Shown here one piece after another: positions 1 through 7,155 of a stretch of DNA of 64,000 nt. This DNA is from Halorubrum californiense DSM 19288 (GTDB lineage Archaea; Halobacteriota; Halobacteria; Halobacteriales; Haloferacaceae), in NCBI RefSeq assembly GCF_000336875.1, contig NZ_AOJK01000036.1, positions 61,530-125,529 on the forward strand, given 5' to 3'. The first letter of the stretch is position 1. The number at the start of each line of letters is the position of its first letter. Made by a program: the position numbers and the translations under genes. The notes under the pieces were generated by a model. It saw nothing but the letters and a program-made list of their open reading frames with translations, did no database searches and had not been told where the DNA came from.

Positions 1-2
1 CC

Positions 3-776
3 CAGACGGTCAGCATCGTCAAGCGGTTCGACACCGTCCTCGAGGCGGCCCGGACGTTCGTCCGCGACGCCGACACCCAGATCCACGCGACGCTCACCCG
101 CGACCAGTTCGACGCGCTTCGGGGCGACTTGGCCGACGCCCGCGACCGCGGCGTCACGGTCAACGTCACGATGCTCGCCCGCGACGGCGACGAGCCGCTC
201 GACGACGCGGAGTACGAGGGCGCCGTGAGCGTCGCGCACCGACTCTCCCGGCCCGCGCCGTTCGTACTCACCTCCGACCTCCGCCGCACGGCGTTCGCGC
301 CGAACCCCGCGGCGGTCGAGGACTACGGGCTCATCCTCCGCAACCGGTCGTTCACCTACGTCTTCTTCTGGCACTCCCTGCTCTTCATGTGGCTCCCCTC
401 GCGCGTCGTCTACGAGGCCGACGCCGCGGGCCCGAAGCGGTACGCCGACATCCGGCAGTTCCTGCTCGAGAACCGCGAGCGGATCCGCGGGGACGACCCC
501 CTCCACGTCGAGATCGAGGGACGCGAGACCGACAGCGATCGGTCCGTGACCATCTCCGGCGAGGTCGTCGACGCGGAACACCTCTCCGAGGGCGACGGCG
601 ACGGGGACCGCGCCCCGACCGTGATGGCGCTGACGGGCACCGCCTCTATGACCGTCGACGACGGGGAGACCCGGTGGACCGTCGGCGGGTGGGGCGCGAC
701 CTACGAGGACGTGGAGGCGAACCGGATCCGAGTGACGGGCGTCGGCGCCGAACTCGGCGCCGAGGCGGCGGAGTAA
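3..776 (+). CDS. TrmB-family transcriptional regulator, C-terminal part
   Basis: The reading frame is open from base 3, so the N-terminal winged helix lies outside the window. What remains (258 codons including the stop) resembles the C-terminal effector domain of TrmB-type regulators, which bind sugars or other small ligands in haloarchaea and thermococci. Visible are a coiled stretch, a domain that starts like a phospholipase-D-type fold ([22 protein letters not shown]), and the TrmB-type beta-rich tail with the repeated phrase '[11 protein letters not shown]'. The first start-like codon inside the window (TTG at 129) is only an internal Leu codon. Ligand and targets cannot be inferred. The next gene has its own TATA element, so the two are probably transcribed separately. 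Confidence 0.75.
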   Translation, partial: QTVSIVKRFDTVLEAARTFVRDADTQIHATLTRDQFDALRGDLADARDRGVTVNVTMLARDGDEPLDDAEYEGAVSVAHRLSRPAPFVLTSDLRRTAFAPNPAAVEDYGLILRNRSFTYVFFWHSLLFMWLPSRVVYEADAAGPKRYADIRQFLLENRERIRGDDPLHVEIEGRETDSDRSVTISGEVVDAEHLSEGDGDGDRAPTVMALTGTASMTVDDGETRWTVGGWGATYEDVEANRIRVTGVGAELGAEAAE

Positions 777-822
777 CGGCGACGGGGCGATCGACGGCCC
801 GTCGGCGTCGTCGGACGAGCGG

Positions 823-830
823 ATTTATGA
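823..830 (+). promoter_or_regulatory. TATA box of the DUF1028 pseudogene
   Basis: The sequence atttatga lies 27-34 bp before the ATG at 857, the usual distance for a haloarchaeal leaderless transcript. The promoter looks intact although the gene behind it is broken. Confidence 0.5.
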
Positions 831-856
831 TCGCGGCGGTCAACGATCGTTTCAGC

Positions 857-1660
857 ATGCCACCTCGACCCTCGACGTTCTCGATCGCCGGCCGAGACCC
901 CGAGACCGACGCGGTCGGCGTCGCGGTCCAGTCGAAGTTCGTCAGCGTCGGCTCCGTGGTCCCGTTCGTCAGCGCGGACGCGGGCGCGGTCGCCACGCAG
1001 AGCTTCGCGAACGTCGCGTACGGCCCGGACGGACTCGACCTGCTTCGCGAGGCCACGCGCCCGCCGAGGCGATCGACCGGCTCACGGCCGCGGACGACGA
1101 GGCCGCCTCGCGACAGGTGGGCGTCGTCGGCGTCGACCCCGACGAGCCGCCCGCGGCGTTCACCGGCGAGGAGTGCCACGACCACGCCGGCGACCGGCAG
1201 GGAGACAACTACACCGTTCAGGAGAACATCCTGGAGAACGCCGAGACGCTCGACGCGATGGCCGAGACGTTCGAGGAGACCGACGGCGGGCTCCCCGAGC
1301 GCCTGATCGCCGCGCTTCACGCGGGCAACGAGGCGGGCGGCGACAAGCGCGGCGAGCAGGCCGCGGCGCTGTACGCCGCCAAGCCCGAGGGCGGCTACGA
1401 CGGCGAGAACGACCGGTGGGTCGACGTGCGCGTCGACGACCACGAGCGCCCGATCGAGGAGCTGGAGCGCGTGTTCAAGATCTACGACGTGACGCTCCTC
1501 GAACGGGAGGCGCCCGACGAGACGCGGGAACTGACCGGCGAGACGGCGACCGCGGTTCAGTCGGCGCTCGCCGACCTCGGGTTCTACGAGGGTGAGCCGT
1601 CAGCCGAGTTCGACGGGGCGGCCCGCGTCGCGAACTCGGCCGTTCGGACCGAGCTCGGTC
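857..1660 (+). pseudogene. DUF1028 family protein, frameshifted and 3'-truncated
   Basis: The ATG at 857 opens a typical DUF1028 N-terminus ([20 protein letters not shown], then [15 protein letters not shown]). DUF1028 proteins are Ntn-hydrolase-like proteins of unclear role. Near 1051-1053 the frame breaks. Adding one G after 'cttcgcgag' restores '[20 protein letters not shown]', and the protein continues in frame 1 as [23 protein letters not shown] and onward. The peptidoglycan-binding-like tail begins (ALADLGFYEGEPSAEFDGAA) but stops matching after about 1635, and no stop codon follows. Frame 1 instead runs through the bolA promoter into bolA. One lost base could be a sequencing error, but the missing 3' end could not. 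The end coordinate is approximate. Confidence 0.8.
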
Positions 1661-1662
1661 CG

Positions 1663-1728
1663 GGCCGGTCGACTTTTGCCCGTCCGCGACCGATCGGCCG
1701 GTCGACTTTTGCCCGTCCGCGACCGACC
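1663..1728 (+). repeat. 33-bp tandem duplication covering the bolA promoter
   Basis: Two head-to-tail 33-bp units (1663-1695 and 1696-1728) differ at one position. Each contains ggccggtcgacttttgccc, whose 'cgactttt' core looks like the basal promoter element of the following gene. Only the downstream copy is at the usual distance (about 25-30 bp) from the bolA ATG. Because 33 is a multiple of three, the duplication keeps open the frame that reads through from the DUF1028 remnant. Confidence 0.85.
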
Positions 1729-1734
1729 GGGACC

Positions 1735-2058
1735 ATGTCCATCGAACCCGATACGGTCGCGGACCTCATCGAGGAGAACCTCCCGGACGCGGTCGCCAGC
1801 GTGACCGCGCCCCGGATCCACAACGACGAGGACGAGGACGCCCACTTCGCCGCGGTCGTCGTCTCGCCCGCGTTCGAGGGCGAGTCCCTCGTCGACCAGC
1901 ACCAGCGCGTGTACGACGCGGTCGGCGACCACATGACGCGGTCCGTCCACGCCCTCGAGATCAAGACCTACACCCCCGAGGCGTACGCGGAACACGGTGA
2001 CGGGAGCCTCGCCGCCGACCTCCGCGAGGCCGGGCTGTTCCCGGTCGACGGGGCCTGA
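1735..2058 (+). CDS. BolA family protein
   Basis: A 107-residue BolA-like protein. BolA proteins act with monothiol glutaredoxins or as regulators in iron-sulfur and redox homeostasis; the archaeal role is not settled. The fold is recognisable from the N-terminal helix (DTVADLIEENLPDA), the central strand region (HFAAVVVSPAFEG), the loop and helix 'LVDQHQRVYDAVGD' with its conserved His, and the C-terminal 'HALEIKTYTPEAY'. The ATG at 1735 was chosen because homology starts there and the promoter repeat lies just upstream. The same frame is open much further upstream, but that part codes for the DUF1028 remnant and the promoter repeat. Confidence 0.85.
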   Translation: MSIEPDTVADLIEENLPDAVASVTAPRIHNDEDEDAHFAAVVVSPAFEGESLVDQHQRVYDAVGDHMTRSVHALEIKTYTPEAYAEHGDGSLAADLREAGLFPVDGA

Positions 2059-2113
2059 CCGCTCGGCTACGTCTCCGTCTCAAAGGACACCCTCCACCCG
2101 ATCCTCCACGCCG

Positions 2114-2647
2114 ATGCGATCAGAACTCGTTCGCGCCGTCCGCGGGATCCTCGCCGCGGTGTCGCTGTTGGCGTTCGTCGCGCTCTTCCTCGCCCTCCAA
2201 GCGCGGATCACCTCGCCGGCCGTCCTCGGTGGACTCGCCGCGCTCGGGACGGCGACGCTGCTGGCCGCCGCGGGCCGCTCGGGAGTCCGTCGGTTGCTCG
2301 GGCGCGGGGAGTCGGTCCCCGCGAACGGCGACGACCCGACCGCCGAGGGCGACGCGTGGCTCGACGAGTCCGCCGACGAGACGCCGTGGACCGACCGCGC
2401 CGACCGCGCCGCCCGTGACTCGGACTCCGACTGGGCGCTCGCGCGGCTCGACCCCGCGCTCGACGACGCGTGGAACCGGTGGTCGGACGCCGCGCTGACG
2501 GTCGGGCTGGCGGTCCTCGGCGTCGGGTCGCTCGCCCTGTTGGCCGCCTACCCGGGCGGGGACCCGCCGCTCGGGCTGGCCCTGCTTGGCGTGTTCGGCC
2601 TCAACGGGGCGCTCATGACGATCCCGTTTCTCTTCAAAGAGGACTGA
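2114..2647 (+). CDS. Haloarchaeal membrane protein of unknown function
   Basis: A 177-residue protein with two N-terminal hydrophobic segments (about residues 8-27 and 33-50), a central acidic soluble stretch rich in Asp (about 60-125, with WLDESADETPWTDRADRA) and two C-terminal membrane helices, ending in PFLFKED. The helix pairs flanking an acidic domain suggest a four-helix membrane protein. It belongs to a haloarchaea-specific family I cannot name safely. Start at the ATG at 2114, where the hydrophobic N-terminus begins; upstream in-frame codons are not protein-like. It is convergent with the next gene, leaving 14 bp between them. Confidence 0.65.
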   Translation: MRSELVRAVRGILAAVSLLAFVALFLALQARITSPAVLGGLAALGTATLLAAAGRSGVRRLLGRGESVPANGDDPTAEGDAWLDESADETPWTDRADRAARDSDSDWALARLDPALDDAWNRWSDAALTVGLAVLGVGSLALLAAYPGGDPPLGLALLGVFGLNGALMTIPFLFKED

Positions 2648-2661
2648 CGAAGGGCGTCCGA

Positions 2662-3330
2662 TCAGCTGCTGTCGTCCGTCTCGGTTGTTTCTGACATCTC
2701 GTCCGTCTCGGCCGTCCCTGCCGAGGTCGACCCGCCGGACTCGTCCGCGGTGTCGTCGGCGCCGACGCTGCCCTGATTCGCGGCGCTGTCGCCGCCTGCG
2801 GGGTCGTCGCCCGCGACGCGGTCGGCGACCAGCTCGGCGAGCGGGTCGACCGTGACGGTCAGGCGGGCGACGAGGAACACGACGGGGACGAGCGCGACGA
2901 ACAGGAAGGCGGCGTCGTACGCCCACGCGGCGCCGCTCAACACGGGCACCGCGACCCCGCCGAGCCCGCGGTACGCGACGAGGACGGCGCCGAAGACGAC
3001 GAGCCAGTGGACCACGCCGCCCGCGTTCTCGACGATCCGGTCCGACCGGGCGTCGCCCTCGGCGTCGGCTCCAGCGAGCGCCAGCCGCGTCAGCAGCGCG
3101 AACTTCGGCGCGGCGTACAGAAGGATACCGGCCACCGCGAGCGCGACGACGGCCGTCGCGACGGCGGCGAACGTCACCGGGGCGAAGGGGACGAGCCGCT
3201 CGACGCCCGGTAGCATCGTGACGACGGCGAGGACGCCGACGACCGCCAGCGCGCCGATCAGGAGCTTGCTCGTCGACCGGACCGTGTCGCGGTCGAGCGC
3301 CGTTCCGATCGCTGCGTCGTTCGAGCTCAT
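2662..3330 (-). CDS. Haloarchaeal membrane protein with acidic tail
   Basis: A 222-residue protein. The first 160 residues hold about five hydrophobic segments, including LLIGALAVVGVLAVVTML, an Ala/Val-rich pair, HWLVVFGAVLVAYRGLG and a final LFVALVPVVFLVA. The last 55 residues are a disordered acidic Ser/Thr/Asp tail. The start at 3330 is preceded on the minus strand by a TATA-like 'cttatat' at about 3359-3365. No enzymatic motif is visible, so function is unknown. It is divergent from fumC with about 190 bp between the starts. Confidence 0.65.
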   Translation of the reverse strand: MSSNDAAIGTALDRDTVRSTSKLLIGALAVVGVLAVVTMLPGVERLVPFAPVTFAAVATAVVALAVAGILLYAAPKFALLTRLALAGADAEGDARSDRIVENAGGVVHWLVVFGAVLVAYRGLGGVAVPVLSGAAWAYDAAFLFVALVPVVFLVARLTVTVDPLAELVADRVAGDDPAGGDSAANQGSVGADDTADESGGSTSAGTAETDEMSETTETDDSS

Positions 3331-3492
3331 GTGCGCCCGACCGTTGCCGACGGACCGACATATAAGGCCCAAGCGTTTGCGCCGATTTTCGGCCGTTTTT
3401 CCCCATTTACTTCCCCGCCCCGTCATCGTCGTGTGTTATCAATTAATTCGGTACAAGTCCCCATATTCCCGCGCGCTGGCGGCTTCCAGTAC

Positions 3493-3500
3493 CTTTTACA
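3493..3500 (+). promoter_or_regulatory. TATA box of fumC
   Basis: The element cttttaca lies 24-31 bp upstream of the fumC ATG, as expected for a leaderless transcript. Confidence 0.45.
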
Positions 3501-3523
3501 GCGTCTCGCGGGAAGGTCGACGC

Positions 3524-4933
3524 ATGGGTGACGACTACCGCACGGAGGAGGACAGCCTCGGCGAGATGCAGGTGCCGGCCGACGCCTACTGGGGCGCACA
3601 GACCCAGCGCGCCGTCGAGAACTTCCCCGTCTCGGGGATCCCGATGAGCCGACGGTTCATCCGCGCGCTCGGCGTCGTGAAGAAGGCGGCCGCGCAGGCG
3701 AACCGGGACCTCGGCCTCCTCGACGACGACACCGCGGACGCCATCGTCGCCGCCGCCGACGAGGTGATCGCGGGCGAGCACGACGACCAGTTCCCGGTCG
3801 ACGTGTTCCAGACCGGCTCGGGCACCTCCTCGAACATGAACGCCAACGAGGTGATCGCCAACCGCGCCGCCGAGATCGCTGGCGCGGAGATCGGCGACCG
3901 CGTCGTTCACCCCAACGACCACGTCAACTACGGCCAGTCGAGCAACGACGTGATCCCGACCGCGATGCACGTCGCCGCGCTCGAAGCCGTCGAGAAGGAC
4001 CTCGTGCCGGCGCTGGAGACGCTCCACGCCGAACTGGAGGCCAAGGAGGCCGCGTTCGACGGCGTCGTCAAGACGGGCCGAACCCACCTCCAAGACGCGA
4101 CGCCGATCCGCCTCGGACAGGAGTTCGGCGGCTACCGCACGCAGGTCTCGAAGGGGATCGAGCGCGCCGAGGGCGTCCAGTCGAACCTCCGCGAACTCGC
4201 CCTCGGCGGGACCGCGGTCGGGACCGGGCTCAACACCCACCCCGAGTTCCCCGAACTCGCCGCGGAGTACATCTCCGACGAGACCGGCACCGAGTTCCGC
4301 GAGGCGGAGAACCACTTCGAGGCGCAGGCCGCCCACGACGCGATGGCGGAGGGCCACGGCGCGCTCAAGACGATCGCCGGCAGCCTCAACAAGATGGCCA
4401 ACGACCTGCGGCTGCTCGCCTCCGGCCCGCGCAACGGCCTCGGCGAGGTCGAGCAGCCGGAGAACCAGCCCGGCTCCTCGATCATGCCCGGGAAGATCAA
4501 CCCGGTCGTCGCGGAGTCGGTCAATCAGGTCCACAAGCAGGTCGTCGGCAACGACGCCGCCGTCTCTGCCGGCGCCGCCCGCGGCGAGATCGACTTGAAC
4601 CTCTACAAGCCCGTCATCGCGCACAACTTCCTCGAATCGGCGCAGCTGCTCTCGAACGTCGCCGCGACGTTCGGCGAGCGCTTCGTCGGGAAGCTGGAGG
4701 CCAACGAGGAGTACTGCGAGACGCGCGTCGAGCAGTCGATGGCGCTCGCGACCGCGCTGAACCCCGCGATCGGCTACGACAAGGCCTCGAAGGTCGCGAA
4801 GAAGGCGCTCGCCGAGGACAAGTCGGTCAAAGAGGTCGCCGTCAGCGAGGGGTACCTCACCGGGGACGAGGCCGCCGAGGTGCTCGACCCCGAGGCGATG
4901 ACCCACCGCGTCATCCTCGGCGACGAGGACTGA
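3524..4933 (+). CDS. fumC: Class II fumarate hydratase
   Basis: A 469-residue fumarase of the fumarase/aspartase superfamily that interconverts fumarate and malate in the TCA cycle. The N-terminus 'DSLGEMQVPADAYWGAQTQRA' is typical of class II fumarases. 'TGSGTSSNMNANEVIANRA' and 'HPNDHVNYGQSSNDVIPTA' form substrate pocket loops, 'TGRTHLQDATPIRLGQEF' carries the catalytic His region, and 'GSSIMPGKINPV' is the superfamily signature with the catalytic Ser loop. Length is normal. The frame is open far upstream, but homology begins at the ATG at 3524, about 25 bp behind a TATA element. It sits upstream of sucC-sucD, so three TCA steps are clustered, although sucC has its own promoter. Confidence 0.97.
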   Translation: MGDDYRTEEDSLGEMQVPADAYWGAQTQRAVENFPVSGIPMSRRFIRALGVVKKAAAQANRDLGLLDDDTADAIVAAADEVIAGEHDDQFPVDVFQTGSGTSSNMNANEVIANRAAEIAGAEIGDRVVHPNDHVNYGQSSNDVIPTAMHVAALEAVEKDLVPALETLHAELEAKEAAFDGVVKTGRTHLQDATPIRLGQEFGGYRTQVSKGIERAEGVQSNLRELALGGTAVGTGLNTHPEFPELAAEYISDETGTEFREAENHFEAQAAHDAMAEGHGALKTIAGSLNKMANDLRLLASGPRNGLGEVEQPENQPGSSIMPGKINPVVAESVNQVHKQVVGNDAAVSAGAARGEIDLNLYKPVIAHNFLESAQLLSNVAATFGERFVGKLEANEEYCETRVEQSMALATALNPAIGYDKASKVAKKALAEDKSVKEVAVSEGYLTGDEAAEVLDPEAMTHRVILGDED

Positions 4934-4997
4934 ACGCTCAGTTTTCCCCGTTTCGCCCGACTTCGTCGGGGGCGACCGTCCGCGCCGAATCGGAACC

Positions 4998-5005
4998 ATT
5001 TAAGA
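4998..5005 (+). promoter_or_regulatory. TATA box of sucCD
   Basis: The element atttaaga is 26-33 bp upstream of the sucC ATG. It indicates that sucCD can be transcribed independently of fumC. Confidence 0.5.
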
Positions 5006-5030
5006 TGACGTCTGTCCCGATCCTACACGG

Positions 5031-6176
5031 ATGAAACTTCACGAGTATCAAGCGAAGTCGCTCTTCGCGGACGCCGGGATCCCGGTTCCGGACTCCCGGC
5101 TCGCGACGAGCGTCGACGAGGCCCTCGACGCCGTCGACGAGATCGGCTACCCGGCCGCGGTCAAGGCGCAGGTCCACGTGGGGGGCCGCGGCAAGGCCGG
5201 CGGGATCAAGATCGCGACCGACCGCGAGGAGGCCGAGCAGTACGCCGAGGAGATCCTCGGGATGGACCTGAAGGGGTACACCGTCGATCAGGTCCTCGTC
5301 GAGGCGGGCGTCGACTTCGTCGACGAGCTGTACGTCGGCGTCACGATGGACCGCGGCGAGGGGAAGCCGGTCCTGATGGTGTCGACCGAGGGCGGCGTGA
5401 ACATCGAGGAGGTCGCCGAGGAGAACCCCGACGCGATCGCGCGCGAACACGTCGACCCCGCGTTCGGGCTCCACCCGTACCAGGCCCGCAAGGTCGTTTA
5501 CGAGGCCGGCGTCGACGCCGACGTCGCGCTCGACGTGGCCTCGATCCTCTCGACGCTGTACGACCTCTACGAGGAGAACGACGCCTCCGAGATCGAGGTC
5601 AACCCCGTGATGATCACGGGCGACCGCGACGTGGTCGCCGCCGACGCCGTGATGAACATCGACGAGGACGCGCTGTTCCGCCAGCCCGACCTCGCAGAGA
5701 TGGCCGAGGCGTCCTACGAGGACGACCTCGAACGCAAGGCAGGCGAGTACGGCTTCGACTACGTCCGCCTCTCGGGCAACGTCGGCATCATCGGCAACGG
5801 CGCCGGCCTCGTGATGACGACGCTGGACCTCGTCGACTACTACGGCGGCGCGCCCGCCAACTTCCTCGACATCGGCGGCGGGGCGAAGGCCGAGCGCGTC
5901 ACGCAGGCGCTCGACATGGTGTTCTCCGACGACAACGTCGACGCCGTCGTCTTCAACATCTTCGGCGGGATCACCCGCGGCGACGAGGTCGCCAAGGGGA
6001 TCAACGAGGCCCTCGAAGGGTTCGACGAGATCCCCAAGAAGGTGGTCGTCCGGCTCGCCGGCACGAACGCCGAGGAGGGGATGGAGATCCTGAACACCGA
6101 CCTCGTCGAGGTCGAGAAGACGCTGGAGGACGCGGTCCAGCGCGCGGTGAAGAACGCGGATGAGGTGACCCAATGA
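5031..6176 (+). CDS. sucC: Succinyl-CoA synthetase beta subunit (ADP-forming type)
   Basis: A 381-residue beta subunit that, with SucD, makes succinate and ATP (or GTP) from succinyl-CoA. It opens with [20 protein letters not shown], the canonical SucC start, followed by an ATP-grasp domain ([16 protein letters not shown] near residues 45-60, EIEVNPV near 185-195) and the C-terminal CoA-ligase domain with '[13 protein letters not shown]', '[14 protein letters not shown]' and 'FNIFGGITR'. Length is normal for the family. The stop overlaps the sucD start as ATGA, so the two subunits are translationally coupled. Confidence 0.97.
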   Translation: MKLHEYQAKSLFADAGIPVPDSRLATSVDEALDAVDEIGYPAAVKAQVHVGGRGKAGGIKIATDREEAEQYAEEILGMDLKGYTVDQVLVEAGVDFVDELYVGVTMDRGEGKPVLMVSTEGGVNIEEVAEENPDAIAREHVDPAFGLHPYQARKVVYEAGVDADVALDVASILSTLYDLYEENDASEIEVNPVMITGDRDVVAADAVMNIDEDALFRQPDLAEMAEASYEDDLERKAGEYGFDYVRLSGNVGIIGNGAGLVMTTLDLVDYYGGAPANFLDIGGGAKAERVTQALDMVFSDDNVDAVVFNIFGGITRGDEVAKGINEALEGFDEIPKKVVVRLAGTNAEEGMEILNTDLVEVEKTLEDAVQRAVKNADEVTQ

Positions 6177-7042
6177 GCATTTTCGTCGACGACGACACCA
6201 GAGTGGTGGTCCAGGGGATCACCGGCGGGGAAGGGAAGTTCCACGCCGGCCAGATGATCGAGTACGGCACGAACGTCGTCGCGGGCGCGGTGCCCGGGAA
6301 GGGCGGGCAAGAAGTCGACGGCGTCCCCGTTTACGACACCGTCGACGAGGCCGTCGAGGCGGAGGACGCGGACGCCTCCGTCATCTTCGTGCCGCCGGCG
6401 TTCGCCGGCGACGCGATCTTCGAGTCGCTCGACACGGACCTCGACCTCGCGGTCGCGATCACCGAGGGGATCCCGACGCAGGACATGGCGAAGGTGAACA
6501 AGCGCTTGGGCGAGACCGACACCCGCCTCATCGGCCCGAACTGTCCCGGGATCATCACGCCCGGCGAGGCGAAACTCGGCATCCTCCCCGGCAACATCTT
6601 CTCCGAGGGGAACGTCGGCCTCGTCTCCCGCTCCGGCACGCTCACCTACCAGGTCGTCGACAACCTCACCGAGCGCGGGCTCGGCCAGTCGACCGCCATC
6701 GGTATCGGCGGCGACCCGATCATCGGCACGTCGTTCGTCGACGCCCTCGAGGCGTTCGAGGCCGACCCCGACACGGACGCCGTCGTGATGTGCGGCGAGA
6801 TCGGCGGGGAAGACGAGGAGCAGGCCGCGAAGTTCATCGGCGAACACATGGACACGCCCGTCGCCGGCTTCATCGCCGGCCGCACGGCGCCCCCGGGCAA
6901 GCGGATGGGCCACGCGGGCGCCATCGTCTCCGGCTCCGGCACCGGCACGGCGCAGTCGAAGATCGACGCGCTCAACGACGCGGGCGTCCCCGTCGGCGAC
7001 ACCCCCGAGGAGGTCGCCGACCACGTCGAGGACTTCCTGTAG
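6173..7042 (+). CDS. sucD: Succinyl-CoA synthetase alpha subunit
   Basis: A 289-residue alpha subunit with an N-terminal CoA-binding Rossmann domain ([15 protein letters not shown]) and a ligase domain. The loop '[20 protein letters not shown]' contains the phosphorylated active-site His, residue 247 here. '[20 protein letters not shown]' is another family signature. It starts inside the sucC stop codon (ATGA overlap). After the stop, a short stem-loop may end the operon before the next, separately promoted gene. Confidence 0.97.
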   Translation: MSIFVDDDTRVVVQGITGGEGKFHAGQMIEYGTNVVAGAVPGKGGQEVDGVPVYDTVDEAVEAEDADASVIFVPPAFAGDAIFESLDTDLDLAVAITEGIPTQDMAKVNKRLGETDTRLIGPNCPGIITPGEAKLGILPGNIFSEGNVGLVSRSGTLTYQVVDNLTERGLGQSTAIGIGGDPIIGTSFVDALEAFEADPDTDAVVMCGEIGGEDEEQAAKFIGEHMDTPVAGFIAGRTAPPGKRMGHAGAIVSGSGTGTAQSKIDALNDAGVPVGDTPEEVADHVEDFL

Positions 7043-7090
7043 CGCTTCCCACCCCGCGCCGGCCGGCTTCGACCGTCGGTCTCGGCTCGG

Positions 7091-7120
7091 GCTCCGGTTT
7101 TCAATATCGGTAGCCGGAGC
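7091..7120 (+). other. Stem-loop after sucD
   Basis: A 7-bp perfect inverted repeat (gctccgg at 7091-7097, ccggagc at 7114-7120) encloses an AT-rich 16-nt loop containing 'ttttcaatat'. It could mark the end of the sucCD transcript. A second small palindrome, gctaaaattagc at about 7125-7136, lies at the TATA position of the next gene and could be an operator. Both roles are inferred from position only. Confidence 0.3.
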
Positions 7121-7155
7121 GAAAGCTAAAATTAGCGGTAAGGTAACACATACAC

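Noticed and set aside
1117-2058. A 313-residue DUF1028-BolA fusion protein.
   Set aside because: The part between the two domains is a promoter repeat, and bolA has its own start and family-like length. The open frame results from a lost stop in a broken gene.
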